Source: DATCRE01 sp964235605
Lineage (GTDB): Bacteria; Bacteroidota; Bacteroidia; Cytophagales; Cyclobacteriaceae
Direction: 5' to 3'
Assembly: GCA_964235605.1 (NCBI GenBank)
Contig: CAXSCR010000070.1
Span: forward strand, 1 to 19,469
Length of the DNA: 19,469 nucleotides
Shown here: positions 8,192 through 15,919 of the stretch, one piece after another
Layout: every line of letters starts with the position of its first letter
Numbering within the stretch: position 1 is the stretch's first letter
The notes under the pieces: model-generated
Database searches by the model: none
What the model saw: the letters and a program-made list of their open reading frames with translations, nothing else
Told to the model about the DNA's origin: nothing
Made by a program: the position numbers and the translations under genes

Positions 8192-8250
8192 AAAAGGGGA
8201 AGCTGAAAACCTGAGCAGAGTAGGCGCGACAAATTTTAAATATCAACAAC

Positions 8251-8403
8251 ATGAAAGACCAAAAGAAACAATTAGGTAAACTTAAGTTGACTGTTTTATC
8301 TAAAAACGAACTTGCAGCTACTAAAGCTGGTGGCTTAACTTCAGTATGCTGGGGTGCTACCAAAGATTGCTGGACAATTGCAAAGGTGCCCCTTAATCAA
8401 TAG
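8251..8403 (+). CDS. lanA: Class I lanthipeptide precursor (double-glycine leader, two Cys)
   Basis: A 50-residue peptide whose leader ends LAATKAGG, with GG at 27-28. The leader contains LGKLKLTVLSKNEL, the pattern expected in Bacteroidota class I lanthipeptide precursors. The predicted 22-residue core starts LTSVCWGATKDC and has Thr30, Ser31, Cys33, Thr37, Cys40 and Thr42. Two Cys with four hydroxy residues fit two thioether rings plus up to two leftover dehydrated residues. Two Trp directly follow the two Cys (CWGATKDCW), a notable near-repeat. LanC follows 46 bp later and LanB after that, so the substrate assignment is strong. A long open frame in another phase starting at 8354 overlaps the end of this gene and is an artefact of an over-extended lanC start. 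Confidence 0.9.
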   Translation: MKDQKKQLGKLKLTVLSKNELAATKAGGLTSVCWGATKDCWTIAKVPLNQ

Positions 8404-8411
8404 ATCTAAAC

Positions 8412-8443
8412 ATAAGGTTGCTCGACGTATTGAGCAACCTTAT
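8412..8443 (+). terminator. 12-bp perfect stem-loop between precursor gene and lanC
   Basis: ATAAGGTTGCTC (8412-8423) pairs perfectly with GAGCAACCTTAT (8432-8443) around an 8-nt loop. It begins 9 bases after the precursor stop and ends 6 bases before the lanC ATG. The downstream sequence (TTATCTATG) has few T residues, so it may act as a leaky terminator, an RNA-stability element protecting the short precursor message, or a structure limiting lanC translation. Confidence 0.75.
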
Positions 8444-8449
8444 TTATCT

Positions 8450-9685
8450 ATGATAGACACAGATTCACATATAACTAAAGCGATATTGAAAATCGGTTGT
8501 AAACTTGATTCCTTCAATGATCCTTTCTTATATAGCGGTAAGAATGGAGCAGTGCTTTACAATGCTTATTTGTTTTTTTACTACAAAGATGTGGTACATT
8601 ACAACAAGACAATTTCGTTGCTGGAAGAATGCTTTAGTGAATTTAATCTTCAGGCATCAGACACACATAATCTAAATACACTCGCGGGGTTTGGATGGGT
8701 TATTCAACATTTAGTTAATTTGAAAATATTTTCGCTTGATGATCATAATGAATTATTACTCGACTCGATTGACGGTTTAATCACTAAATCAATTGAAGCA
8801 GATGGTCTAAACAATAATTATGATCTGGTTTTTGGATTGATCGGTAAAGGCATCTACTTTATAGAGAGAATTATTGGCGGCAAGAATTTGCAAAAACAAA
8901 TGCGAACTGTTACGGATGCCATATTAAAAAATTCCCTAAGTGATAAGCATGGAATTTATTGGGTAGATAAAAATAACCCAAATTCCTTTCATGGATTATC
9001 CGAGAAAAGTATAAACCTTGGTCTGGCTCATGGATTACCAGGCATCATTTCATTTTTATGCATGGTTAGTAGATTTGGGGAATGGGATGAGCGTGACTCG
9101 ATGGTATTAGAAAAATCCGTTACATATTTATTACGTCAAGAAACACAAGAACGATTAAGCTCCTTTCCAAATACAACTGCACTTGATCATACGAGTAGAT
9201 TGGGATGGTGCTATGGCGACCTTGGCGTAGCCTTATCGCTGTTCAGGGCATCTGAAGTATTAGGTTCAGATCAAATAAAGAAAGCTGCTATCAGAATTGC
9301 ATTAAATAGCTCAAAAAGAAATATTGATTCATCAGACGTTCATCACTGTAAAGAATTTGATGTCTATGACACCAGTTTCTGTCATGGCCTTGCAGGCGTC
9401 ACACATTTTTACAGCAAGTTTTATAAGATAACAGGAAATCAAGTATTTGATGATGCTTTTAAATATTGGCTTTCGAAATTATTAGAACAGATAGAAAAAC
9501 AACAACACATCCTTAGCACATGTGATACTGTTGATCTTATTAAGCTAATTGAAAATGATCCCAATTTTTCCTGGATAGATGATAATACAATTATCGGTGG
9601 AGCGTCAGGTGCAGGCCTTGTTCTCATGGAAATAATAAATGAAGCTCAATCAGGTTGGGATAGAATCTTTTTAACCAGTATATAA
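8450..9685 (+). CDS. lanC: Lanthionine synthetase C-family cyclase (LanC)
   Basis: This 411-residue zinc enzyme would add precursor Cys thiols to dehydrated Ser/Thr to close the thioether rings. The repeated LanC alpha-barrel motifs are visible: AHGLPG with His194, GWCYGDLG with the zinc ligand Cys254, and SFCHGLAG with the zinc ligands Cys311-His312; a last GGASGAG repeat near 382-388 closes the barrel. The length fits stand-alone LanC. The open frame extends 32 codons upstream to 8354, but that part lies over the precursor gene and the stem-loop, so I start at the ATG at 8450 (MIDTDSH). The next gene, lanB, begins 10 bp after the stop. It is the only cyclase in the window and would have to serve both precursors if both are cyclised. 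Confidence 0.94.
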   Translation: MIDTDSHITKAILKIGCKLDSFNDPFLYSGKNGAVLYNAYLFFYYKDVVHYNKTISLLEECFSEFNLQASDTHNLNTLAGFGWVIQHLVNLKIFSLDDHNELLLDSIDGLITKSIEADGLNNNYDLVFGLIGKGIYFIERIIGGKNLQKQMRTVTDAILKNSLSDKHGIYWVDKNNPNSFHGLSEKSINLGLAHGLPGIISFLCMVSRFGEWDERDSMVLEKSVTYLLRQETQERLSSFPNTTALDHTSRLGWCYGDLGVALSLFRASEVLGSDQIKKAAIRIALNSSKRNIDSSDVHHCKEFDVYDTSFCHGLAGVTHFYSKFYKITGNQVFDDAFKYWLSKLLEQIEKQQHILSTCDTVDLIKLIENDPNFSWIDDNTIIGGASGAGLVLMEIINEAQSGWDRIFLTSI

Positions 9686-9695
9686 TCGTTCTACA

Positions 9696-12600
9696 ATGAA
9701 TATTTTAAAAGCCATAGATTTCTACCAACTCAGAACACCCTTGCTTCCTTATAGCACAGCACTAAATTTGTTCTCACTGCAAGGTAATGAGCTTGAAGAA
9801 AAGATTAAATCAATATTGTCGGACCCTTGTATAAAGGAAGCCATTTTAATCTCCTCTCCAAGTCTTCACAAGGAGATCAGTGGCTTTGTAAATTCCAGGG
9901 AAGCAGACCAGAAGTTATTGCTTTCCTTTTTTAAGTATATAGTTAGGATGAGTTATCGATGCACGCCTTTTGGAACATTTGCAGGCGTTTCGGTAGGTCA
10001 AATCACAGATAGGACCTCGATTTTACTAAACCAATTGAATAAAAATAGAAGGTGTGCCAGGTTGGATTTTGACTTTGTCTGGAGTTTAAGTCAGAAAATT
10101 GTAGCAGATACCAGGCTCAGGGAAGAATTGATTTTTTATCCCAATAATACACTAACTGTTATGGGTCAAAGACTTTGTTTTATTGCTTACTCATTGGATA
10201 AAGCGTCGAGGAAATTTCAAAGTTTAAGCGTAGAAGATTCCGCGCATATCCAAGCTATATTGCAAGTATGTGAGAACGGCGCTAATATTCCCCAACTGGT
10301 AGCTTCACTTCTAAAATTCACTGTTCTTGAAGAGGAGGCAATGGAATTTATTCATGAGCTTATTAATAGTCAGATTTTACATAGCTCAATAGAACCTGGT
10401 GTTACTGGCGAGGAGTATATGGACAAACTTGATAGGTCAATAGCCAAATCAAAGCCCTTAGAATCGGTTTATGAAAGTCTAACTTGCGCAAGAAAAGTGA
10501 TAGACGAAATTAATGCCGAGCCGGTCGGTTCATTAACTCAAAAATATGATGAACTTAGTTCTGTTTTAAATCCGTTGGGTTTAGACTACAAAATGAGTTT
10601 ACCTTTTCAGGTTGATATGGTTACCGCTACGGTAGAGAACAAATTGAATAAAGAGGTATTGGAGGAGGTAAAAAATTGCATTGATTTTCTGGCAAAATAT
10701 AAACCTCCTGTTCAAAACTCTAAAATCGAAAATTTTAAAAAGGTGTTTAAAGATCGATATGGAAATAGAGAGATGCCTTTGCTTGAAATTCTTGATGCTG
10801 AAATAGGCATTGGATATCCCGTCAGTGAAGATAGAAATAGTTTTGAATCTACAATTTTACAAGGAATAACCTTTGATACGGAAACCAAGGAAAGTATTAA
10901 TTTAACAAACTGGGAAATTGATGCTTTTTATAAATATGCACAAGGAATAAATCAGGAAGTGAAGGAAGTGCAACTTTCTGATAAGGATATACTTGGTAAG
11001 CCAGAGCGGTTATTGCCAAACTCAATGTATGCTTCATTTACCGTTATAAGTAAATCGGCTGAGGACGTTGACAACGGTAATTTTAAGATTTGCTTTAAGG
11101 GTGCTGGTGGCCCCTCTGGGGCTAACAATCTAGCCAGATTTTGTAGCAGCGATAGCGTCTTATCTGAGCACGTTAAACAGATGATACATTTTGAGGAGGA
11201 TTGCGAACCTGACGTAATTCTGGCTGAAATTGTTCATGTTTCTTCTGAAGGTGTTGGCAATGTGGTGCAGCGGCCAGCTTTTAGAAAATATGAAATACCA
11301 ATATTGGCCAAGCCTTCGGTAAGCAGTGAACATACAATATTATTGAGCGACTTAATGGTATCAGTAAAGGATGGCAAGATATTTATGCGCTCTAAGAAAC
11401 TAAATAAGCAGGTGAAACCCCGCCTAACAAATGCACATGATTATACAAATGAATCCCTTCCTCACTATCACTTCCTTTGTGATTTACATTACACTGACTC
11501 TATTTTGGGGCTATATTGGAATTGGGGCCCTTTACTTGCATCGCTTGAATTTTTACCACGGGTTACGTATGGTAAAGTCATCCTATCGCGGGCGCGTTGG
11601 TCAATATCGGCGAAAAATTTAAATTTTAACCTTACCAATTCTAGCCCTGAGCAATGGAAAAATTTTATGGAGGATTATTGTGATAGAAAAAAAATTCCTG
11701 CAAGCGTGCTGTTAACGATGGGTGATGATAATGAACTGGCACTGGATCTTAGAAATGATTTATGCATGAAAATAGTGTTTGATAAGTTGAAGAAAGAAGG
11801 ATTTGTTTTTTTAGTGGAATGCTTGTTTAATGAGAATAATTGTTTTGTCTCAAACGGTGAATCCATGTACACAAATGAATTTTTAGGATTATTTGAGAAT
11901 GACTCTTTCAAATCAAGCTTACAGCCGCAATTGATGACTAAGGAGACGACAAGTATCGCATGCCATACTAACTTTACACCTTCTTCTGAGTGGACTTATG
12001 TTAAATTATATTGCAATTATAAATCGGCTGATTATATACTAACAACCTGTATAGCAGAGTTAGTAGATTCACTTATAATTAATAATACGATTGATAAATG
12101 GTTTTATATTAGGTACAATGATCCTGAGTTTCACATCAGGTTGCGATTCCATAGAGTAAATGGAAATTGCTCAGACATAATGCAAAGACTTGAGCAACTT
12201 GTCTCAACAATGTTAAATGAAAATAGGATTTGGAAAATTCAATACGATACCTATGAGCCCGAATATCACAGATATGGGTACAACAATATGAGTAACAGTG
12301 AATGTATATTCTATCATGATAGTAATGCAGCTGTTGAGATGCTTAACCTGCTGAATGGTGGTGAAACAGGTCAGTATTATCGGCCGCTTTTTGCCATGCG
12401 GGCAGTTGATTCTTTTTTAACTGACTGGGGTTTAAGTCTTATCGCGAAACGTGAATGGATGAGCCAAATGAGCAAAGCTTACTCAAACCAATACGGTGCT
12501 ACAGCTCAAACTCAAAAACAGTTGAGCGAAAAGTATAGAGAATATAGAATAGTAATGAATAGCATTATTGATGAGGAAAGTGATCCTGCGTTTAAGCCAG

Positions 12601-12848
12601 TTTATGAGATTTTAAGAAAACGGAGCGAATTAATTAGAACGACAGTCACCGATATTTTAATTTTGGAGGAAAAAGATGAAGTAAGTACTAGCGTCGGTGA
12701 GTTAATTGGTTCGTATGTTCATATGTTTGTAAATCGGTTAATGTCTGCAAACGCAAATTTGAATGAAGTAGTTATATATGACCTCTTGCATCAGCATTAT
12801 AAGTCATTAGCAGCGCGAAGAAAAAACAGTGTATTTCAAAAAGCTTAA
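9696..12848 (+). CDS. lanB: Full-length class I lanthipeptide dehydratase (LanB), right arm
   Basis: The 1050-residue protein is a paralog of the left-arm dehydratase. The glutamylation region has SYRCTPFGTFAGVSV at 86-100 and KKLNKQVKPRLTNAH in the middle. The elimination domain begins near residue 760 (FTPSSEWTYVKLY), continues through YDTYEPEYHRYG and ends with SYVHMFVNRL around 1005-1015, where His is the likely equivalent of the essential elimination histidine of NisB and the NR pair is kept. Its place directly after lanC and the Cys-containing precursor makes that peptide its obvious substrate. The two LanB proteins share motifs throughout but are clearly diverged, which argues for old duplication or separate acquisition rather than a recent copy. 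The start is 10 bp after lanC with no obvious ribosome binding site. Confidence 0.95.
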   Translation: MNILKAIDFYQLRTPLLPYSTALNLFSLQGNELEEKIKSILSDPCIKEAILISSPSLHKEISGFVNSREADQKLLLSFFKYIVRMSYRCTPFGTFAGVSVGQITDRTSILLNQLNKNRRCARLDFDFVWSLSQKIVADTRLREELIFYPNNTLTVMGQRLCFIAYSLDKASRKFQSLSVEDSAHIQAILQVCENGANIPQLVASLLKFTVLEEEAMEFIHELINSQILHSSIEPGVTGEEYMDKLDRSIAKSKPLESVYESLTCARKVIDEINAEPVGSLTQKYDELSSVLNPLGLDYKMSLPFQVDMVTATVENKLNKEVLEEVKNCIDFLAKYKPPVQNSKIENFKKVFKDRYGNREMPLLEILDAEIGIGYPVSEDRNSFESTILQGITFDTETKESINLTNWEIDAFYKYAQGINQEVKEVQLSDKDILGKPERLLPNSMYASFTVISKSAEDVDNGNFKICFKGAGGPSGANNLARFCSSDSVLSEHVKQMIHFEEDCEPDVILAEIVHVSSEGVGNVVQRPAFRKYEIPILAKPSVSSEHTILLSDLMVSVKDGKIFMRSKKLNKQVKPRLTNAHDYTNESLPHYHFLCDLHYTDSILGLYWNWGPLLASLEFLPRVTYGKVILSRARWSISAKNLNFNLTNSSPEQWKNFMEDYCDRKKIPASVLLTMGDDNELALDLRNDLCMKIVFDKLKKEGFVFLVECLFNENNCFVSNGESMYTNEFLGLFENDSFKSSLQPQLMTKETTSIACHTNFTPSSEWTYVKLYCNYKSADYILTTCIAELVDSLIINNTIDKWFYIRYNDPEFHIRLRFHRVNGNCSDIMQRLEQLVSTMLNENRIWKIQYDTYEPEYHRYGYNNMSNSECIFYHDSNAAVEMLNLLNGGETGQYYRPLFAMRAVDSFLTDWGLSLIAKREWMSQMSKAYSNQYGATAQTQKQLSEKYREYRIVMNSIIDEESDPAFKPVYEILRKRSELIRTTVTDILILEEKDEVSTSVGELIGSYVHMFVNRLMSANANLNEVVIYDLLHQHYKSLAARRKNSVFQKA

Positions 12849-12859
12849 ATGGATTTTTA

Positions 12860-13153
12860 ATGAGCTTATTTAGAATATTTCAACCGGTAAGTATATTTCT
12901 TCTTTTCGAGTCAACAGTATTTGCTTCAGGCGCAGGCAATGTTATTAACTTTGGATTTTGAGGTATAAATCGAACTGATCTTAAAACAGTTAGTTCTATT
13001 AAAATCGGAGATTTAACTGTGTTGAATCCGGAATTCAGAAAACTTAATTTATGTAAAAAATTAGGTGCGGAATATATTCAGGATCTTGCTGGCATTTTAG
13101 GTAGTGATTTGATGAAAGATTTTATTGGCAAATCAATTATAAAACACATATGA
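12860..13153 (+). pseudogene. Decayed retropepsin-like aspartic protease, copy 1
   Basis: An ATG at 12860 opens a signal-peptide-like sequence (MSLFRIFQPVSIFLLF...VFASG), but the frame meets a TGA at 12959-12961. The same frame then continues for 63 codons to a TGA at 13151. The downstream part reads like the middle and C-terminal half of clan AA aspartic proteases: SSIKIGDLTVLNPEF and then GILGSDLMKDF, the latter matching the hydrophobic-hydrophobic-Gly segment of that fold. The catalytic DTG segment expected between the signal peptide and this part is missing, so both a nonsense change and an internal deletion are implied. It lies 12 bp after lanB. The family assignment is from motif recall only. 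Confidence 0.5.
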
Positions 13154-13170
13154 TTTACGTCACAAAACAA

Positions 13171-13609
13171 AGGGAAAATATATTTCTGGGTGATAACTGC
13201 TATAAAGTTCCATTCAAACTTTCTCCATACTAAAGATGTCCTATTGTGCGATTATAAACGACCGAGGTTGGAACAAGAGAATACTTAATTGATACAAGTA
13301 GCCCGGGTGGAATTTATGATTATAACAAGTCATTTTTAAAAGCGTTAAAAGTTGGTTAAAAATTGAATTACGTTGCTGATACGGTGTCCTTTAGCTACTT
13401 AAAGCCCTTTAGTGATAACGTTATCAATCATTAGTCTGGTTTTAGTTGAGATTTCAAACGCCAGACTAGGGACTCTAGTACTGCTTAAAACACATATTCG
13501 ATTCTCTGATGTTGCTATCTTATTAAATGGTAATGGACTTTTTGGAGGAGTTTATTGTTACCCTAGATTGTCCATCAAAAATATTTATTTGCAGTATTAT
13601 GAAAAATGA
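13171..13609 (+). pseudogene. Decayed retropepsin-like aspartic protease, copy 2
   Basis: Fragments in several frames follow the order of an aspartic protease. An open stretch at 13171-13233 ends CYKVPFKLSPY. A stretch at 13258-13359 reads TREYLIDTSSPGGIYDYNK, with LIDTS in place of the catalytic LIDTG and the Asp codon at 13291-13293. A later frame ending at 13609 reads NGLFGGVYCYPRLSIKNIYLQ, similar to the C-terminal Gly-rich segment. Stops and frame changes separate them, so no functional product is expected. With copy 1 this suggests two tandem protease genes, or one rearranged gene, once sat between lanB and the exporter. Confidence 0.42.
13413..13426 (+). promoter_or_regulatory. Perfect 14-bp palindrome TGATAACGTTATCA
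   Basis: The sequence equals its own reverse complement over 14 bases and resembles operator half-sites of dimeric repressors. It lies inside decayed protease DNA 260 bp before the exporter gene, so it may be fortuitous. Confidence 0.3.
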
Positions 13610-13687
13610 ACAAATGAATTTGCTAACGATTTTTGTTAGTTTAAAAAGGGCCTTAGTTTAGTATATTTACATTTTAACATTTTAGGA

Positions 13688-15919
13688 TTGATTAGGAGAT
13701 TTCCACATATACGGCAACTTGATAAGAAGGACTGTGGCCCCGCGTGCGTAAAGATTATCAGTAAGTACTACGGTAAGAATATTTCGTTATCAAGGCTAAA
13801 TAGCTTAATGGAAACGACCCGTGACGGCAGTAGTTTGCATGGTGTATGTGATGCTTCTGAGAAAATCGGTCTGCGTACCCTGGCTGCAAAGATTGGCTAC
13901 GAGAAGCTTCACGACACAGTTCCATTGCCTTGCATTGTTTTGTGGAAACAATCACATTTCATAGTAGTATATATGGTAACTAAAAGTACCGTGTATGTTT
14001 CTGATCCAGCCATTGGCCTAATAAAATATAGCAGAAAGGAATTTGTGGAAGGCTGGTTAGGATTAAATGCGCCGCAGAATTCTGAAGAAGGAGTTGTTGT
14101 ACTGTTTGAACCTACAAATACTTTCAGATCATCTGAAGACGATGAGAAAGAAAGTAAAAATGGTTTCGTTTTCCTGTTAAAATATTTTTCACTTTATAGG
14201 AGATTCATAGTCCAATTATTTATTGGGCTATTAGTTAGCGGCCTACTGCAGTTTTTATTCCCTTTTCTGACACAAAGTATTGTTGATATAGGTATTGTTA
14301 ATCAGGACATCCACTTTATCTACATCATCTTATTTGCTCAAATTTTTCTTTTTTTGGGTAAGACCAGTATAGAGATTATCCGCGCCTGGATTTTACTTCA
14401 CTTGAGTGCCCGGATAAATATATCGCTGATATCTGATTTTTTCATAAAACTAATGCGCTTGCCAATATCTTTTTTTGACGTAAAGCTTAGGGGCGATTTA
14501 ATACAGCGTATAGACGATCATTACAGAGTCGAGAGTTTGCTTACATCGAATAGTATGAACGTCTTGTTTTCATTTTTTAGCCTGGTGATATTTGGTGGTG
14601 TTCTGGCTTGGTATAGCATTAGTATATTTGTAATATTTTTCATAGGCACTGTTTTATATATAGTATGGGTAGTAATTTTTATGAATACCCGTAAGAAATT
14701 GGACTATAAGAAATTTAGTCAGACTAGTCAGGAAAAGGACAAAGTCATGGAACTTATTGATGGCATGCAGGAAATTAAACTTCAGAATGCGGAAAGGAAG
14801 ATGCGCTGGAGTTGGGAATATTTACAAGCTAGGTTATTTAAAGTATCTATGAAAACACTTGCGCTTGAACAAACGCAACTTGTAGGCTCATCTTTTATTA
14901 ATGAACTAAAAAATATATTTATTACCTTCTATGCGGCCAGGTTAGTGATACAAGGTGATTTAACGTTGGGCATGATGCTTTCTATATCCTATATCATTGG
15001 TCAACTGAATGGCCCCATTTCCCAACTGGTGAATTTTCTGCATTCTGCGCAGGACGCCAAAATAAGTTTGGAGCGCCTTAATGAAATTCACAATAAGGAG
15101 GAGGAGGAGTCTGCATCTTCGAATCCGATTATAGATGTGCCCATAAATGAAGGATTTAAAATTTCTAATGTGTCCTTCCGATATAAAGGAACGCAGCATA
15201 AAGTTTTAAATAATTTAAATTTGATTATTCCTCCCAATAAAGTCACAGCAATAGTTGGTGCAAGTGGCAGCGGAAAGACAACTTTGATGAAGCTTTTATT
15301 AAAGTTTTATGATTCTGATGAGGGCACCATTCATATTGGGCAACATGATTTGAGAAATGTGTCATCCAAAGTATGGCGTTCAAATTTCGGAGTGGTGATG
15401 CAAGAGGGTTATATATTTAGCGATTCTATTGCAAACAATATCGCGGTCGGTCCAGAACATATTGATAAAAAGCAATTGTTACACGCTATAGAAGTCTCCA
15501 ATATTGGAGATTATATTGATGGCCTTCCGCTGGGGGTTAATACTAAAATCGGTCGCGAAGGGATGGGAATGAGTACGGGGCAGAAGCAACGTCTGCTTAT
15601 TGCTAGAGCTATTTATAAAAATCCTAAGTATTTATTCTTTGATGAAGCGACATCAGCACTGGATGCCAGTAACGAAAGAACAATTATGGATAACCTTAAT
15701 GAATACTTTCAGAATAGAACTGTGGTTGTGATAGCACATAGGTTGAGTACGGTAAAGAATGCAGATCAGATCGTGGTTCTTACCGATGGTTCCATTTCCG
15801 AAATAGGCACGCATAACGAGTTAATTGATTCTCGAGGCATGTATTATAATTTGGTAAGAAATCAATTGGAACTGGAAAAACTTAACGATGACTCAATCAG
15901 AAATGTGAATGAAAAATAA
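13688..15919 (+). CDS. C39 peptidase-containing bacteriocin ABC exporter
   Basis: This 743-residue protein is a peptidase-containing ABC transporter that would cleave double-glycine leaders on the cytoplasmic side and export the core. The N-terminal C39 domain (about 1-140) has Cys16 in LDKKDCGPAC, His90 in WKQSHFIVVY and Asp106 in SDPAIG. Six membrane segments occupy about 170-450. The nucleotide-binding domain has Walker A GASGSGKTT (524-532), signature MSTGQKQR (628-635), Walker B YLFFDEA with Asp652-Glu653, and the H-loop His684. No ATG lies near the conserved start; the TTG at 13688 gives MIRRFPHIRQL, the normal N-terminus of this family. Its stop overlaps the HlyD gene by 11 bases. Both precursors carry GG sites it could cut. 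It is separated from lanB by 840 bp of decayed DNA and so probably has its own promoter. Confidence 0.95.
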   Translation: MIRRFPHIRQLDKKDCGPACVKIISKYYGKNISLSRLNSLMETTRDGSSLHGVCDASEKIGLRTLAAKIGYEKLHDTVPLPCIVLWKQSHFIVVYMVTKSTVYVSDPAIGLIKYSRKEFVEGWLGLNAPQNSEEGVVVLFEPTNTFRSSEDDEKESKNGFVFLLKYFSLYRRFIVQLFIGLLVSGLLQFLFPFLTQSIVDIGIVNQDIHFIYIILFAQIFLFLGKTSIEIIRAWILLHLSARINISLISDFFIKLMRLPISFFDVKLRGDLIQRIDDHYRVESLLTSNSMNVLFSFFSLVIFGGVLAWYSISIFVIFFIGTVLYIVWVVIFMNTRKKLDYKKFSQTSQEKDKVMELIDGMQEIKLQNAERKMRWSWEYLQARLFKVSMKTLALEQTQLVGSSFINELKNIFITFYAARLVIQGDLTLGMMLSISYIIGQLNGPISQLVNFLHSAQDAKISLERLNEIHNKEEEESASSNPIIDVPINEGFKISNVSFRYKGTQHKVLNNLNLIIPPNKVTAIVGASGSGKTTLMKLLLKFYDSDEGTIHIGQHDLRNVSSKVWRSNFGVVMQEGYIFSDSIANNIAVGPEHIDKKQLLHAIEVSNIGDYIDGLPLGVNTKIGREGMGMSTGQKQRLLIARAIYKNPKYLFFDEATSALDASNERTIMDNLNEYFQNRTVVVIAHRLSTVKNADQIVVLTDGSISEIGTHNELIDSRGMYYNLVRNQLELEKLNDDSIRNVNEK

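Larger units (their letters stand above)
7679..8250 (+). promoter_or_regulatory. 572-bp regulatory region upstream of the second precursor
   Basis: No gene is supported in this stretch. It contains several dyads and short repeats listed separately (7709-7727, 7725-7931, 7895-7916, 8174-8191), a purine-rich AAAAAAAGGAAG tract at about 8117-8128 before a 10-codon open frame starting at 8136, and a long-range complementary pair CCAGAGC (8028-8034) / GCTCTGG (8093-8099). I found no exact TAnnTTTG box, so the promoter of the second precursor is not placed. Length and density of inverted repeats suggest a regulated leader rather than a spacer, but this is inference. Confidence 0.4.

Noticed and set aside
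8354..8449. N-terminal extension of LanC by 32 residues
   Set aside because: It overlaps the precursor gene and the stem-loop in another phase, and the conserved LanC sequence begins after the ATG at 8450.
13412..13609. 65-codon open frame as an independent small gene
   Set aside because: It starts at a GTG in a palindrome, lacks an upstream signal, and its second half fits the decayed protease fragments better.
13622..13640. Hairpin GCTAAC...GTTAG as terminator before the exporter gene
   Set aside because: The stem is only five base pairs with a long loop and a mixed tail; it may be chance in AT-rich DNA.
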